Positions 53,497-62,579 are shown, counted from the first letter of the stretch. The stretch is DNA of 64,000 nt from Paenibacillus sedimenti (GCF_014534655.1 NZ_JACVVD010000003.1:496001-560000); one strand, 5' to 3'. Notes: generated from the sequence alone by a model not told the origin. Made by a program: numbers and translations.

Positions 53497-54057
53497 CTAT
53501 TCGACTCGGCTTTTAAAAGTTGGCGCTGATTGCACGATGTTCGCTACGAATACGGTTACGGAAGCTACTGGGATGCCGGTAATATCTTCTATGTAACTCT
53601 TCACGGTGCTTTGCATGTCTTCGGTCAATTCCGGAATCGAGCTCTCTCCGTCAACAACGGTGCGAATCGTGATTTCCAGGCCGGATTGATTTACTTTTAC
53701 ACGCGCCCGCAAGTCCTTAACTCCCTTGGTTCGTCCTGCTGCTTTCAATGATAAGTTCTCTACCGTTTCCATCGAAATGCGGATATCACCGAAATCCGTA
53801 CGCTGATCGATCGAAGGTGCTTGCGAACGGCTGCGGCGAAGCGCAATAATTAAAAAACGAATGCTGATGAGCAGTACGATTAAGCTGACGATAATTCCCG
53901 GATATGCATAGTTTTTTTCCACATAGAAATTACCCAGCACTTGCTCAGCCTGAGTTCTTGGGATCCAACTGCAAGCCGTAAACAAAACAATGATAGAAGC
54001 AGCGAATACAATCAGGCTATAGATAAGAAGTAAGAGCCTGTCCACAATTTTACCCAC
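53497..54057 (-). CDS. amaP: Alkaline shock response membrane anchor protein AmaP
   Basis: A 186-aa protein with two N-terminal membrane helices (LLLIYSLIVFAASIIVLF and GIIVSLIVLLISIRFLIIAL) and an Asp23-like cytoplasmic domain (LRARVKVNQSGLEITIRTVV, MQSTVKSYIEDITGIPV). In Staphylococcus AmaP holds Asp23 at the membrane. It starts with GTG at 54057 behind GAAGGGGACAAGCTTAC. Confidence 0.88.
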   Translation of the reverse strand: MGKIVDRLLLLIYSLIVFAASIIVLFTACSWIPRTQAEQVLGNFYVEKNYAYPGIIVSLIVLLISIRFLIIALRRSRSQAPSIDQRTDFGDIRISMETVENLSLKAAGRTKGVKDLRARVKVNQSGLEITIRTVVDGESSIPELTEDMQSTVKSYIEDITGIPVASVTVFVANIVQSAPTFKSRVE

Positions 54058-54090
54058 GTAAGCTTGTCCCCTTCCTATGGTGAGAGGAAA

Positions 54091-54113
54091 CCCCCTGCAA
54101 ACTTGTAGGGGGT
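54091..54113 (-). terminator. GC-rich hairpin between yqhY and amaP
   Basis: Stem CCCCCTACAAG / TTTGCAGGGGG with a short T stretch after it; could be a partial terminator (attenuation) between the two genes. Confidence 0.55.
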
Positions 54114-54147
54114 CTCGATTGATCCATATGGATTCAGCAATCGCGCT

Positions 54148-54561
54148 TTATTTGACGCGATGTGCAGCTGATGTATCTTCTTCGATCGGTTTTTCTGCTT
54201 GTTTGAAATGGACGTCATGAATATGAACGTTCACTTCTACGACGTTCAAGCCGGTCATCGATTCAATCGCCGTTCTAACATTTTTTTGGATGTCGCTTGC
54301 GACTTCGGGAATTCGATTACCGTACTCGATGATGATGGAGACGTCAATGGCAGCTTCACGCTGTCCCACTTCTACCTTTACGCCTTTGGACAAATTTTTG
54401 CGTCCAAGCAATTCGGCAATGCCTCCTGCTAATCCGCCGCTCATCCCTGCTACTCCCTGTACTTCCACCGTTGCCAATCCGGCAATGATTTCGATAACCT
54501 CGGGGGCAATTTGGATGCTGCCCATGTCTGTTTTGACGTAGTCCGGAGCGATTGTGCTCAT
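54148..54561 (-). CDS. yqhY: Asp23/Gls24 family envelope stress protein (YqhY)
   Basis: A 137-aa soluble protein: GSIQIAPEVIEIIAGLATVEV, GVAGMSGGLAGGIAELLGRKN and VEVNVHIHDVHF are the Asp23 family strands and helices. Position directly after accC equals Bacillus yqhY, a gene tied to the control of acetyl-CoA carboxylase. Its leader carries a hairpin-Shine-Dalgarno element. Confidence 0.92.
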   Translation of the reverse strand: MSTIAPDYVKTDMGSIQIAPEVIEIIAGLATVEVQGVAGMSGGLAGGIAELLGRKNLSKGVKVEVGQREAAIDVSIIIEYGNRIPEVASDIQKNVRTAIESMTGLNVVEVNVHIHDVHFKQAEKPIEEDTSAAHRVK

Positions 54562-54568
54562 TGTGGCA

Positions 54569-54609
54569 CCTCCTAAAAGTTTTGCGCCAGCAAAACTGGC
54601 ATCGTAAGC
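54569..54609 (-). repeat. Hairpin-Shine-Dalgarno element, copy at yqhY
   Basis: Minus strand: GCTTACGATGCC, perfect 8-bp stem AGTTTTGC / GCAAAACT with loop TGGC, then TTT and AGGAGG. Confidence 0.85.
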
Positions 54610-54683
54610 ATTTCTCTAGGCTATGGATAAGCCGTCCTAATTAATAACTATACCATTTCGCCAAAAATATGACAAATGTTTGT

Positions 54684-56042
54684 CTATGAATTCGGGTCGT
54701 TCACATCATGCTCTTCCAAGAACTTGATATCGTGATCGCCCTTTATGAATTTCTTGTGCTCCAGCAATTTCAGATGGAACGGAATGGTCGTATGCACGCC
54801 TTCTACCGCAAATTCGGTGAGCGCCCGCTTCATACGGGCAATCGCATCTTCACGCGTCGTACCCCAAACAATCAGCTTCGCTACCATGGAATCATAATGC
54901 GGCGGAATCGTATAACCCGGATATACCGCACTGTCAACCCTCACGCCAAAACCGCCAGGAGGCAAGTAAAACTTCACTTGACCGGCAGAAGGCATAAAGT
55001 TCTTGTTCGGATCTTCCGCATTCACGCGGCATTCGATCGCCCAACCGTTGATTTTGACATCTTCTTGAGTAAATGATAGAGGGTTCCCTTCTGCAACGCT
55101 GATCATTTCTTTAATGATATCAATACCTGTAATCATTTCCGTAACAGGGTGTTCGACTTGGATTCTCGTATTCATTTCCATGAAGTAGAATTTACCGTCC
55201 GGCCCCAGCAAGAATTCAAGCGTACCGGCACCGGAGTAATCCACCGCTTTCGCAGCGCGAACGGCAGCTTCTCCCATCGCTTCGCGGATCTCCGGCGTCA
55301 GGATCGGGCATGGCGCTTCCTCGACAAGCTTTTGTCTGCGGCGTTGTACGGAGCAGTCGCGCTCGCCTAAGTGAACCACATTCCCATGCTTATCTGCCAG
55401 GATTTGAATCTCGACATGCTTCATGCCTGTTAAATATTTTTCCAAATAAACACCGGAATTGCCGAACGCGTTCTGCGCCTCTTGCTGCGCAGTAGTAATT
55501 TGGTTAACGAGCATGTCCTCGTCATCCGCAATACGAATACCTTTGCCGCCGCCGCCAGCGGTTGCCTTGATGATAACCGGATACCCGATATCTCTAGCAA
55601 TGCTGAGCGCATCTTCAATATTCTCTACCAGACCGTCAGATCCCGGAATGATAGGAACTCTGGCATCTTTCATCGTTTGCTTCGCAACCGCCTTGTCACC
55701 CATGCGGCTAATTGCATCAGGTGAAGGACCGATGAAGGTGATGTTGCAGCTTTCACAAATCTCTGCAAAATCAGCATTTTCCGCCAAAAATCCATAACCA
55801 GGATGAATCGCATCGCATTCGGTCAGCGTCGCTACGCTCATGAGGTTCGTGAAATTCAGATAGCTGTCTTTGGATGGGGTCGGTCCGATACAGTAAGCTT
55901 CATCGGCAAGCCGCACATGCAGCGCATCACGGTCCGCTTCCGAGTAAACAGCAACCGTGTAAATGCCGAGTTCGCGGCAGGCCCGAATAATACGAACGGC
56001 GATTTCTCCGCGATTCGCAATTAGGATTTTATGAAATTTCAT
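54684..56042 (-). CDS. accC: Acetyl-CoA carboxylase, biotin carboxylase subunit
   Basis: ATP-dependent carboxylation of biotin on AccB, first step of fatty acid synthesis. The 452-aa ATP-grasp enzyme starts [22 protein letters not shown] region and has [34 protein letters not shown] and [18 protein letters not shown]. The C-terminal tail adds [14 protein letters not shown]. It follows accB by 65 bp, a gap almost filled by a hairpin-Shine-Dalgarno element. Confidence 0.96.
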   Translation of the reverse strand: MKFHKILIANRGEIAVRIIRACRELGIYTVAVYSEADRDALHVRLADEAYCIGPTPSKDSYLNFTNLMSVATLTECDAIHPGYGFLAENADFAEICESCNITFIGPSPDAISRMGDKAVAKQTMKDARVPIIPGSDGLVENIEDALSIARDIGYPVIIKATAGGGGKGIRIADDEDMLVNQITTAQQEAQNAFGNSGVYLEKYLTGMKHVEIQILADKHGNVVHLGERDCSVQRRRQKLVEEAPCPILTPEIREAMGEAAVRAAKAVDYSGAGTLEFLLGPDGKFYFMEMNTRIQVEHPVTEMITGIDIIKEMISVAEGNPLSFTQEDVKINGWAIECRVNAEDPNKNFMPSAGQVKFYLPPGGFGVRVDSAVYPGYTIPPHYDSMVAKLIVWGTTREDAIARMKRALTEFAVEGVHTTIPFHLKLLEHKKFIKGDHDIKFLEEHDVNDPNS

Positions 56043-56049
56043 TATTTTT

Positions 56050-56090
56050 CCTCCTGAGAGTTTTCCTCAAGGAAAACTGACATCGTAAGC
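56050..56090 (-). repeat. Hairpin-Shine-Dalgarno element, copy at accC
   Basis: Minus strand: GCTTACGATGTC, perfect 8-bp stem AGTTTTCC / GGAAAACT with loop TTGA, then CTC and AGGAGG. Confidence 0.85.
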
Positions 56091-56107
56091 ATTAGCTTTA
56101 AACTCGC

Positions 56108-56608
56108 TTACTCCGGTCTTACCAAAAATAAAGGCTGTCCGTACTCGACTAGCTGTCCGTTCTCAACGAGAACTTCCACGATTTCACCCTTAATCTCAGC
56201 TTCGATTTCATTCATCAGTTTCATCGCTTCCACGATGCAGACAACCGTTTTGTCGCCTACTTTGGATCCAACGCTTACGAAAGGAGCCGCGCCAGGGGAT
56301 GATTGCTGATAGAACGTCCCAACCATCGGCGAAACAATCTTATGTAAAGATGAGTCCTCTTGCTTAGCATTTCCAATATTCGCAGGTACAGAGGCTTCCA
56401 GTGCGGCAGCAGGCACGTGTTGCGGTACGCCGGCTTGTCCGACTGGAGCGTATGAGTGTTGTACAGGAGCCGTCGTAACAAGCACGGATTCTGTTTTATT
56501 CGGCTTGCGAATCAAAAGACGAGCGCCTTCATTTTCGATTTCAAGCTCTTGTAAAGAGGATTGATCGACGAGTTTGATCAACTCTTTAATTTCACTCAAT
56601 TTGAACAT
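56108..56608 (-). CDS. accB: Acetyl-CoA carboxylase biotin carboxyl carrier protein
   Basis: A 166-aa carrier. N-terminal domain ([21 protein letters not shown]), a Pro/Ala/Val linker, then the biotinyl domain from [16 protein letters not shown] with the modified Lys in [15 protein letters not shown]. The start follows AAGGAGTGACTTGA. It lies between spoIIIAH and accC as in Bacillus. Confidence 0.95.
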   Translation of the reverse strand: MFKLSEIKELIKLVDQSSLQELEIENEGARLLIRKPNKTESVLVTTAPVQHSYAPVGQAGVPQHVPAAALEASVPANIGNAKQEDSSLHKIVSPMVGTFYQQSSPGAAPFVSVGSKVGDKTVVCIVEAMKLMNEIEAEIKGEIVEVLVENGQLVEYGQPLFLVRPE

Positions 56609-56696
56609 TCAAGTCACTCCTTCAAAGTTGGTGAACCATAAACATGCGGGATTCCAATCGCCGCACCGTATGTATTATACCCATAAACGTAAGAAA

Positions 56697-56730
56697 TGGA
56701 AAGAGTCCAGTTTATCCGGACCCTCTCCAT
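56697..56730 (-). terminator. Terminator after spoIIIAH
   Basis: Minus strand: GAGGGTCC / GGACTCTTT hairpin, modest T-run. It separates the spoIIIA operon from accB. Confidence 0.55.
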
Positions 56731-56764
56731 CCTCTCGCATGATTCGGCACGCGTGTTATGAAAT

Positions 56765-57532
56765 CTATGGTCTCACGTATTGAATCTTGATATTTTCCGG
56801 AGCAGCGCCGAGCTCTTTGATGACCATATCGACGATGGTGACGCCTTGGCTTTTCTCAAGTTTATCGCTTTGAACCGTTACTTTCCATTGGTTTCCGTCT
56901 TGATTCACGACGACTTGCGGGTAATCTTTTCTCAGCGTATCCTGCAGATTTTCCACTTTATCTTGAATGTCCGCCAGTTTTTGAAGATCATTTTGAGCTT
57001 TTACAACAGCTTCCGGCGTTTGTTTGGGATCAATTGCAATCTCCATCAAATCTGAGGACTTTTTAGCGAACATGTCGTGCTGTTTCATTTGCTCGTTCGT
57101 GAAATAGTCGCTTGCGGAAGTCGTTTTCGCTTGTTCTTCCACTTGTTTAAGAATCTGATCGTCTGTCTTAGCCGTGCTTGTTTGGGTAGATTTGGAAGTA
57201 TCTGTAGTTGCTTTGGAAGTATCTGTTGACGTTGTTGTTTTGGATGCATCTGTCTTGCCATCTGTTTTCGTAGTTGTTTGAGCGTCGGATTTAGCTTCTG
57301 TTTTAGCGTCAGTGCCTGTAGTCGCTTTTACATCTGTTTTTCCTTTGTCCGCTGCTGCGGCTGCCGGATCGACCTGAGTCATATCGATTTTCACTTCTTG
57401 CGGTTTTGCGGCAGAATCTGTCGCAGCCAGATCCAGCTTATTTACATCCTCCGTGAACAGATAATAAGCGGAAAGCACCACCATTAAACTAAGCATGGAT
57501 ACCAGCCAAATTGTTTGTCTTTTCGCATTCAT
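56765..57532 (-). CDS. spoIIIAH: Stage III sporulation protein AH
   Basis: Mother-cell protein whose outside domain binds forespore SpoIIQ to form the channel across the intermembrane space. The 255-aa protein has one N-terminal helix (TIWLVSMLSLMVVLSAYYLF), a long low-complexity linker rich in Thr, Lys, Asp and Ala (about residues 40-130), and the ring-forming EscJ-like domain (SDLMEIAIDPKQTPEAVVKA, to the C-terminal PENIKIQYVRP). The ATG at 57532 follows AAGGAGGAATTTTCA. The linker is longer than I would expect from Bacillus. Confidence 0.94.
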   Translation of the reverse strand: MNAKRQTIWLVSMLSLMVVLSAYYLFTEDVNKLDLAATDSAAKPQEVKIDMTQVDPAAAAADKGKTDVKATTGTDAKTEAKSDAQTTTKTDGKTDASKTTTSTDTSKATTDTSKSTQTSTAKTDDQILKQVEEQAKTTSASDYFTNEQMKQHDMFAKKSSDLMEIAIDPKQTPEAVVKAQNDLQKLADIQDKVENLQDTLRKDYPQVVVNQDGNQWKVTVQSDKLEKSQGVTIVDMVIKELGAAPENIKIQYVRP

Positions 57533-57572
57533 TGAAAATTCCTCCTTAAATTTAGGGTTATAGGTTTGTTCG

Positions 57573-58211
57573 TTATTCACCGGTTTTTCGAGGTAAGACG
57601 GAAATGCGGCTTGAGGACACATCCAGACCTCGCTCTACAGCTTCAATAATCATCTTTTTGACGGTGAGGTTTTCTGCGCCTTTTGCAACGACGATGACGC
57701 CTCTAATCTTGGGCTTGATATATTTGAGCACAAGCGGCTTCTGGTCACCTGACACCTGGTAGATCACCACTTCCCCGCTTCGCGTTACCTGGGATATGTT
57801 CCGGGTTGCCCCGTTTGTGTCGCGCTCTGTCGTCATTTGCTGATTGTCGTTATAATTTTTATCGACGTTCATTTCCTCGGTCGATTCGATCGTAACGAGC
57901 ACTTCAACTTCGCCCACACCCACAATTTTCTGAAGAATCTCTCTAAGCTGAGACTGATAAGCCACTTCATAATCATGGAAAGCGGAGTTTTCTTTAGGCG
58001 AGCTTCCTAGAAATGTTTCTTTGCTGGGGGGTGGAGAGGCTCTGCCCTCATTGATGGGATCAACCTCTTTTACGGTTAAAAACGAATTCATAATCATCAG
58101 CGCAGCCCCCAGAAGTCCAATTAAAACAACCCATAACAGTGTGTTTTTACGTTTGGGTCCTCCCGGACCGCCGCCAAATTTCTGCTCCATCCATTGCAGC
58201 AATGTTCCCAT
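57573..58211 (-). CDS. spoIIIAG: Stage III sporulation protein AG
   Basis: A 212-aa protein with one helix (LLWVVLIGLLGAALMIMNSFL) and a ring-forming domain: REILQKIVGVGEVEVLVTIEST, PKIRGVIVVAKGAENLTVKK and GLDVSSSRISVLPRK. It builds a large ring in the mother-cell membrane part of the feeding-tube channel. The ATG at 58211 follows GAGGTGAATCG. Confidence 0.93.
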   Translation of the reverse strand: MGTLLQWMEQKFGGGPGGPKRKNTLLWVVLIGLLGAALMIMNSFLTVKEVDPINEGRASPPPSKETFLGSSPKENSAFHDYEVAYQSQLREILQKIVGVGEVEVLVTIESTEEMNVDKNYNDNQQMTTERDTNGATRNISQVTRSGEVVIYQVSGDQKPLVLKYIKPKIRGVIVVAKGAENLTVKKMIIEAVERGLDVSSSRISVLPRKTGE

Positions 58212-58215
58212 CGAT

Positions 58216-58962
58216 TCACCTCGCAATCGTTCCATTCGATTGTTGAAAACGGATGTCAATCTGTGCGGGTTCTACTTGCCAGTCACGTGCAATTCCCCTA
58301 GCCATTCGTTCACGTTCTTGCTCTTGTCGAGGGGTAAGCTCATCTTCCGTAACGGCATTCACTTGACTCAAAATGCTTCCTTGCAGCTTCGTTCCCGATT
58401 CGATCCGAATTGGATCTATCGGCTTGACCGGCTCCATAACTGCTATACTCTTTTGATGGGACGCTGCCTGCGGTTTCTTTGTCGTCTCTATATCATTAAG
58501 GGTTACCCAGACCTTGCTAATGCCGGGTTTCCCGTTATTGTCGAACTGCGCGAGTACCTGCACATCTTTGACCATCATGTCGGTTTGTTTTTGTAAATCT
58601 TCTTTCATCAAAGCCGCCAGCTGGGTCTGAACCATCTGCTCAGATTGCTTTTGGCCTTCTGCATGTAGCTTTTGCGCTTCTTTAGTTATGGCGTCGAGCG
58701 ATTTCATATAGTTATTGCCTCCTCCGCCTGCAAGCATGGTGACTTCGTTCTGCTTCTTCTCAGCCGAGGTGATCAACTCATCCACGTTCCAATCCTTCTT
58801 AATCAGCTGCATGACCGGCGATAACAGCGTGAGGAGTACAAACAGGCTCATCACTGTTTTGACATAGCGCTGCATCGTGTTGCTGGGAAGCAGCAGATCT
58901 ACAAAGGTCGCCAGCATAATGACCATGATGACGGCTTGCAGCCATCCTCCTAACCAATCCAT
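58216..58962 (-). CDS. spoIIIAF: Stage III sporulation protein AF
   Basis: A 248-aa protein with two N-terminal helices (LQAVIMVIMLATFVDLLLPS and TVMSLFVLLTLLSPVMQLI) and a soluble domain with helix-rich QKLHAEGQKQSEQMVQTQLA. It ends 4 bp before spoIIIAG. Its leader carries a hairpin-Shine-Dalgarno element with AAGGAGC. Confidence 0.92.
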   Translation of the reverse strand: MDWLGGWLQAVIMVIMLATFVDLLLPSNTMQRYVKTVMSLFVLLTLLSPVMQLIKKDWNVDELITSAEKKQNEVTMLAGGGGNNYMKSLDAITKEAQKLHAEGQKQSEQMVQTQLAALMKEDLQKQTDMMVKDVQVLAQFDNNGKPGISKVWVTLNDIETTKKPQAASHQKSIAVMEPVKPIDPIRIESGTKLQGSILSQVNAVTEDELTPRQEQERERMARGIARDWQVEPAQIDIRFQQSNGTIAR

Positions 58963-58968
58963 GGCTTC

Positions 58969-59007
58969 GCTCCTTAAAGTTTTCGTCAGAAAACCGGCTT
59001 CGTTAGC
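58969..59007 (-). repeat. Hairpin-Shine-Dalgarno element, copy at spoIIIAF
   Basis: Minus strand: GCTAACGAAGCC, perfect stem GTTTTC / GAAAAC with loop TGAC, then TTT and AAGGAGC, the spoIIIAF ribosome site. Confidence 0.8.
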
Positions 59008-59013
59008 ATTCGC

Positions 59014-60213
59014 TCACCGCATCATGACCGAGACGTTGCTGACGGTAATCATGATGGTAATGGCCAGGAAGAACATCAAAGCAACCGCCGCCAAGGCAGC
59101 AAACACATACACGAGACTTTTACCAATCGTTTGGAGGCAGCTAATCATCGGATTATCGCCCAAGGGTTGCATGATTGCCGCAGAGGCATTATAGATGAAG
59201 GCGAGTGTTAGTATTTTGATCGCGGGAAACGCGCAAAGCAGGATCAAGACAACGACGCCGACAAGTCCGATGGCGTTCTTAACTAGCAGCGACGCGCCAA
59301 TCACAGTCTCCGTCGCATCTGAGAACAGCCGCCCAACGACGGGAACAAAGTTTCCGGCAACATACTTGGCCGTTCGAATCGCCACACCGTCTCTAACTGC
59401 CCCTGCCGTACCCTGTACGGAAATAACCGCCAGAAACACCGTTACAAACACGCCCAGTATACTTAGGCTGATGGTGCGCAGCAGGTTGGCCAACTGGGTT
59501 ACTTTGTACCTCTCGCTGATCGAGCTTACAATGTGCAGCACGGCCGAGAAGAACAGCAACGGAAAAACGAACACATAGATGGCTGTTCCAACGGAATGAA
59601 TCATGAAGACGATTAATGGATGCAGAATGGCTACCGAAGTGACATTGCCCATCGAAGCTAACAGGGTCAATAAGAGCGGCACGATGGCAATCATGAACTG
59701 AATCATGGAGGTAATCGCTGTTTTGGCATACCCGATCGCAACGCTAAAGCTGTTAACCGCGATGATGATCAGCACCATATAGGTGATGGAGTAACCTAGT
59801 TTACTCACCGTATTTTTCTCAAATGAGCTTTGAAGTGTTTCCAGTATCATGCTAAAAACGGTAAGAACGACGATGGAAGCGAGCAGTTTTCCATTGACTA
59901 TGATTTCATGGAACACATATTTCAGCAGACCTTTAAAGATGCTGCTCATGCTGATACCTTTAGTTCCCAGGAGCAGTTCCATGAACGTGGGCGTCTTGCT
60001 CTCCGGAAAATAACCGCCATAATCCTTCATCAGCTTATCCCAATATTGCTCAACCTGATCAGTGTCCAAATGGCTCGCCTGTTCTTTAATGAGGACGTCG
60101 GCCGGTGACTCGGCGGTCGATGAACCTGTCCATCCGAGCCACAATCCCATGGTCACGATGATCATGATGATCCAGCGGTTCTGCAGCGGTTGGTACGAAT
60201 AGTGAGGGGTCAT
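59014..60213 (-). CDS. spoIIIAE: Stage III sporulation protein AE
   Basis: A 399-aa polytopic membrane protein (signal-like N terminus, then about eight helices) resembling a transporter core of the SpoIIIA channel. Typical stretches are LLKYVFHEIIVNGKLLASIVVLTV, GNFVPVVGRLFSDATETVIGA and PLGDNPMISCLQTIGKSLVYV. The leader holds three tandem copies of the hairpin repeat, the last giving AGAGGAG. Confidence 0.94.
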   Translation of the reverse strand: MTPHYSYQPLQNRWIIMIIVTMGLWLGWTGSSTAESPADVLIKEQASHLDTDQVEQYWDKLMKDYGGYFPESKTPTFMELLLGTKGISMSSIFKGLLKYVFHEIIVNGKLLASIVVLTVFSMILETLQSSFEKNTVSKLGYSITYMVLIIIAVNSFSVAIGYAKTAITSMIQFMIAIVPLLLTLLASMGNVTSVAILHPLIVFMIHSVGTAIYVFVFPLLFFSAVLHIVSSISERYKVTQLANLLRTISLSILGVFVTVFLAVISVQGTAGAVRDGVAIRTAKYVAGNFVPVVGRLFSDATETVIGASLLVKNAIGLVGVVVLILLCAFPAIKILTLAFIYNASAAIMQPLGDNPMISCLQTIGKSLVYVFAALAAVALMFFLAITIMITVSNVSVMMR

Positions 60214-60221
60214 GGGTTCAG

Positions 60222-60341
60222 CTCCTCTGAGCTTTCCGAAGGAAAGCTGTCTTCGTAAGCATTCTCTGAGCTTTCCGAAGGAAAGCTGTCTTCGTAAGCA
60301 TTCTCTGAGCTTTCCGAAGGAAAGCTGTCTTCGTAAGCATT
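60222..60341 (-). repeat. Triple tandem hairpin element before spoIIIAE
   Basis: Three identical 39-bp units at 60225-60263, 60264-60302 and 60303-60341. On the minus strand each reads AATGCTTACGAAGACAGCTT then TCCTTCGGAAAGCTCAGAG: stem AGCTTTCC / GGAAAGCT, loop TTC. The unit nearest the gene runs into GAGGAG, the ribosome site of spoIIIAE. Confidence 0.92.
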
Positions 60342-60343
60342 AC

Positions 60344-60733
60344 TTAAGCTGGTAACAATTTGACTACAGTCTCAATAATGACGGTGATGATGGGAATCGC
60401 CATGACCATGATGAGGATTTTGCCGGATAACTCAATCTTGGAAGCAATCGATTCTTGACCGGCGTCCCTTACGATTTGAGCTCCGAATTCGGCAATATAG
60501 GCTACCCCAATTATTTTGAGAATGGTTTTAAGGAACACCATATTGATGTTCGATTTTTGTGCCAAGTCCTCCAGCACCTGGATGACCGAAGAGATTTTTC
60601 CGATGAGAAACAAGAAAATCATGACACCGGTGAAAGCGGCCAACAGAAATGCGAATATCGGCTTCTGTTCTTTGATGATCAGCGACAATATGGTAACGAT
60701 GAGCCCTAGCCCGACGATCTGAATGATTTCCAT
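60344..60733 (-). CDS. spoIIIAD: Stage III sporulation protein AD
   Basis: A 129-aa membrane protein with four helices: IIQIVGLGLIVTILSLII, FAFLLAAFTGVMIFLFLIG, FLKTILKIIGVAYIAEFG and ILIMVMAIPIITVIIETVV. The ATG at 60733 follows GAGGTGGGCCCT. It belongs to the AC/AD family of channel components related to type III secretion parts. Confidence 0.93.
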   Translation of the reverse strand: MEIIQIVGLGLIVTILSLIIKEQKPIFAFLLAAFTGVMIFLFLIGKISSVIQVLEDLAQKSNINMVFLKTILKIIGVAYIAEFGAQIVRDAGQESIASKIELSGKILIMVMAIPIITVIIETVVKLLPA

Positions 60734-60743
60734 AGGGCCCACC

Positions 60744-60947
60744 TCATTGAAACAGGAATATCGTTTTAATTTCTTTGAACAAATTATCGAGCATACTGAC
60801 AACCATGAAGAGCACGACCACGAAGCCGATAACCGTGACCCAGTGCGCCATATCCTCTTTGCCCATCTGCTTGAGCACCGAATGGATCATCGCGATGATG
60901 ATGCCGATGCCGGCGATCTGGAAAATGGCGTTCACATCTACGTTCAT
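60744..60947 (-). CDS. spoIIIAC: Stage III sporulation protein AC
   Basis: A 67-aa membrane protein with two helices (AIFQIAGIGIIIAMIHSVL and WVTVIGFVVVLFMVVSML), and the QMGKED turn between them. The ATG at 60947 follows GAGGTGCCTGGA. Very conserved in spore formers. Confidence 0.93.
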   Translation of the reverse strand: MNVDVNAIFQIAGIGIIIAMIHSVLKQMGKEDMAHWVTVIGFVVVLFMVVSMLDNLFKEIKTIFLFQ

Positions 60948-61005
60948 TCCAGGCACCTCACTCTTGTTGACAACCTACATCTCATACGGATGTACGAGTT
61001 GCAAC

Positions 61006-61527
61006 TTAATACATCAAAATCACGATCAATGCTCCGATCAGAACACCAAGGCTTTTCCACATTTTTTCGTAGCGCCGCTGTTCGTCTCTGGATTCCGTCT
61101 CTTCCGCTTGAAGCTGGCTGACGGCAAGCCGCAGATGCTTCACTTGATCGCCTCGATCCGTGAGCCCAAGCACGGTACCCAATTGCAGCATCACTTCCTG
61201 CTCCGGTTGTTTCATCGAAGTTCGTTTCCAGGTATCTCTAACCGTTTGCTGCCAAATCTCACGCGTCGATGTGCCCACACTTGCGAGCAATCGTTCTGAT
61301 GTCAACCGGAACAACGACGATAAAGGTTCAGCGATCTGCTTGCTGAGTGAAGCGAACGCTTCCGGAAGCGGCGTCAGTGCATAGATAATTTCCGTCTCCA
61401 TTCGCTGCAAAGCACTAATAAGCAGCCGTATTTGCTTGGGACGACGCGCGTAATTGGCAGCCTGGAGAAATCCTAACAGAGCGGCCGCACCGATAATGAG
61501 CACTGCGCCGACAAACTTAAGCATCAT
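61006..61527 (-). CDS. spoIIIAB: Stage III sporulation protein AB
   Basis: A 173-aa protein with an N-terminal and a C-terminal helix (FVGAVLIIGAAALLGF and SLGVLIGALIVILMY) around a helical soluble domain (RLLISALQRMETEIIYALTPLPEA; LGTVLGLTDRGDQVKHL). It resembles GspF-like channel subunits. Confidence 0.93.
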   Translation of the reverse strand: MMLKFVGAVLIIGAAALLGFLQAANYARRPKQIRLLISALQRMETEIIYALTPLPEAFASLSKQIAEPLSSLFRLTSERLLASVGTSTREIWQQTVRDTWKRTSMKQPEQEVMLQLGTVLGLTDRGDQVKHLRLAVSQLQAEETESRDEQRRYEKMWKSLGVLIGALIVILMY

Positions 61528-61562
61528 CCATCATCCTTTAAAGCTCCCCAGAAAATATTTCT

Positions 61563-62540
61563 TCACTTTTGCGGTCCAAGCTGCTTGCCTTGACGGTCCA
61601 AAACCCGAAATGGCGCCAGCCGGCCTTTCCTTCGATCCAAAATGACATAACGTGTAAACACCCCCTCTTCCATCAAATGCTTCAAGACAGGCCTCAATCG
61701 TGCATCTTCGTAATCAGCGCCATGAGCCGTAGCAATCATCCGAATGCCAGCGTGAAGCGCTTCATGTATCGCTGCCCCGTCTTCGGGACGACCAATTTCG
61801 TCGACCACCAGCACTTCCGGAGATAGCGAACGGATCATCATCATCATTCCTTCCGCCTTCGGGCATCCATCCAAGATATCTGTACGTGGTCCCAGATCAA
61901 ACCTCGGAACTCCCTTGACACAGGCGGCAAGTTCGGAGCGCTCGTCAACGATCCCCACTTTGCGACCTGCAAGAGCTGTCGTAGAGCCGATACCGCCCCA
62001 ATCTCCTCGGCTAACTAGCCTGGCCAGGTCACGAACGAGCGTTGTTTTCCCTTGCTGCGGCGGTGAAATAATGAGCGTATGATGGATGCTTCGAACTGCA
62101 GGATCGAAGAGATAAGGCATAATCGTTTTACCCACACCTTGTATGTCGCGGGCAATTCGAATATTGAAGGAGCTTACATCGCGAATCTGTTTGACTTGTC
62201 CCTGATCCAAGACCGTACGCCCGGCTAGTCCGACACGATGGCCGCCGGCGATCGTAATAAAGCCTCTCCGCAGCTCTTCTTCATACGTGTATAAGGAATG
62301 ATTCGTAAGCTGCTCCAGCAAAGCCAGGCAATCTTGTGAAGTCGGCTTGTAAGATTGCGCTTCTTGATTCACGAGCCCGCCGCGTTCACTGAGAAAGGCG
62401 TACCGATCCTGGTAACTAATTTCCAGCGGACGCAATTCCCGGACTCGAATTTCCTCAATACTAGCTTGTACGTCATCAGGGAGCTGCGCGAGAATCCATC
62501 TGAGAGAATGGGGCATCAAGTTCATAATCGAATCCAGCAT
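61563..62540 (-). CDS. spoIIIAA: Stage III sporulation protein AA (ATPase)
   Basis: The 325-aa secretion-type ATPase thought to power the SpoIIIA channel. Walker A is seen as ISPPQQGKTTLVRDL, with Ser in place of the first Gly of the consensus. Walker B is EVLVVDEIGRPED, and GIVDERSELAAC lies between. A TTG-started frame reaching 62558 overlaps the GGAGG site, so the ATG at 62540 is used. A sigma-E promoter lies upstream. Confidence 0.94.
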   Translation of the reverse strand: MLDSIMNLMPHSLRWILAQLPDDVQASIEEIRVRELRPLEISYQDRYAFLSERGGLVNQEAQSYKPTSQDCLALLEQLTNHSLYTYEEELRRGFITIAGGHRVGLAGRTVLDQGQVKQIRDVSSFNIRIARDIQGVGKTIMPYLFDPAVRSIHHTLIISPPQQGKTTLVRDLARLVSRGDWGGIGSTTALAGRKVGIVDERSELAACVKGVPRFDLGPRTDILDGCPKAEGMMMMIRSLSPEVLVVDEIGRPEDGAAIHEALHAGIRMIATAHGADYEDARLRPVLKHLMEEGVFTRYVILDRRKGRLAPFRVLDRQGKQLGPQK

Positions 62541-62579
62541 GGGCAGACATGCCTCCAAGTTGTCCAGTCTTCTATATTC

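Noticed and set aside
56265..56285. GCTTACGAAAGGAGCC, a possible further hairpin element copy
   Set aside because: It lies inside accB coding sequence on the opposite strand and lacks the stem.
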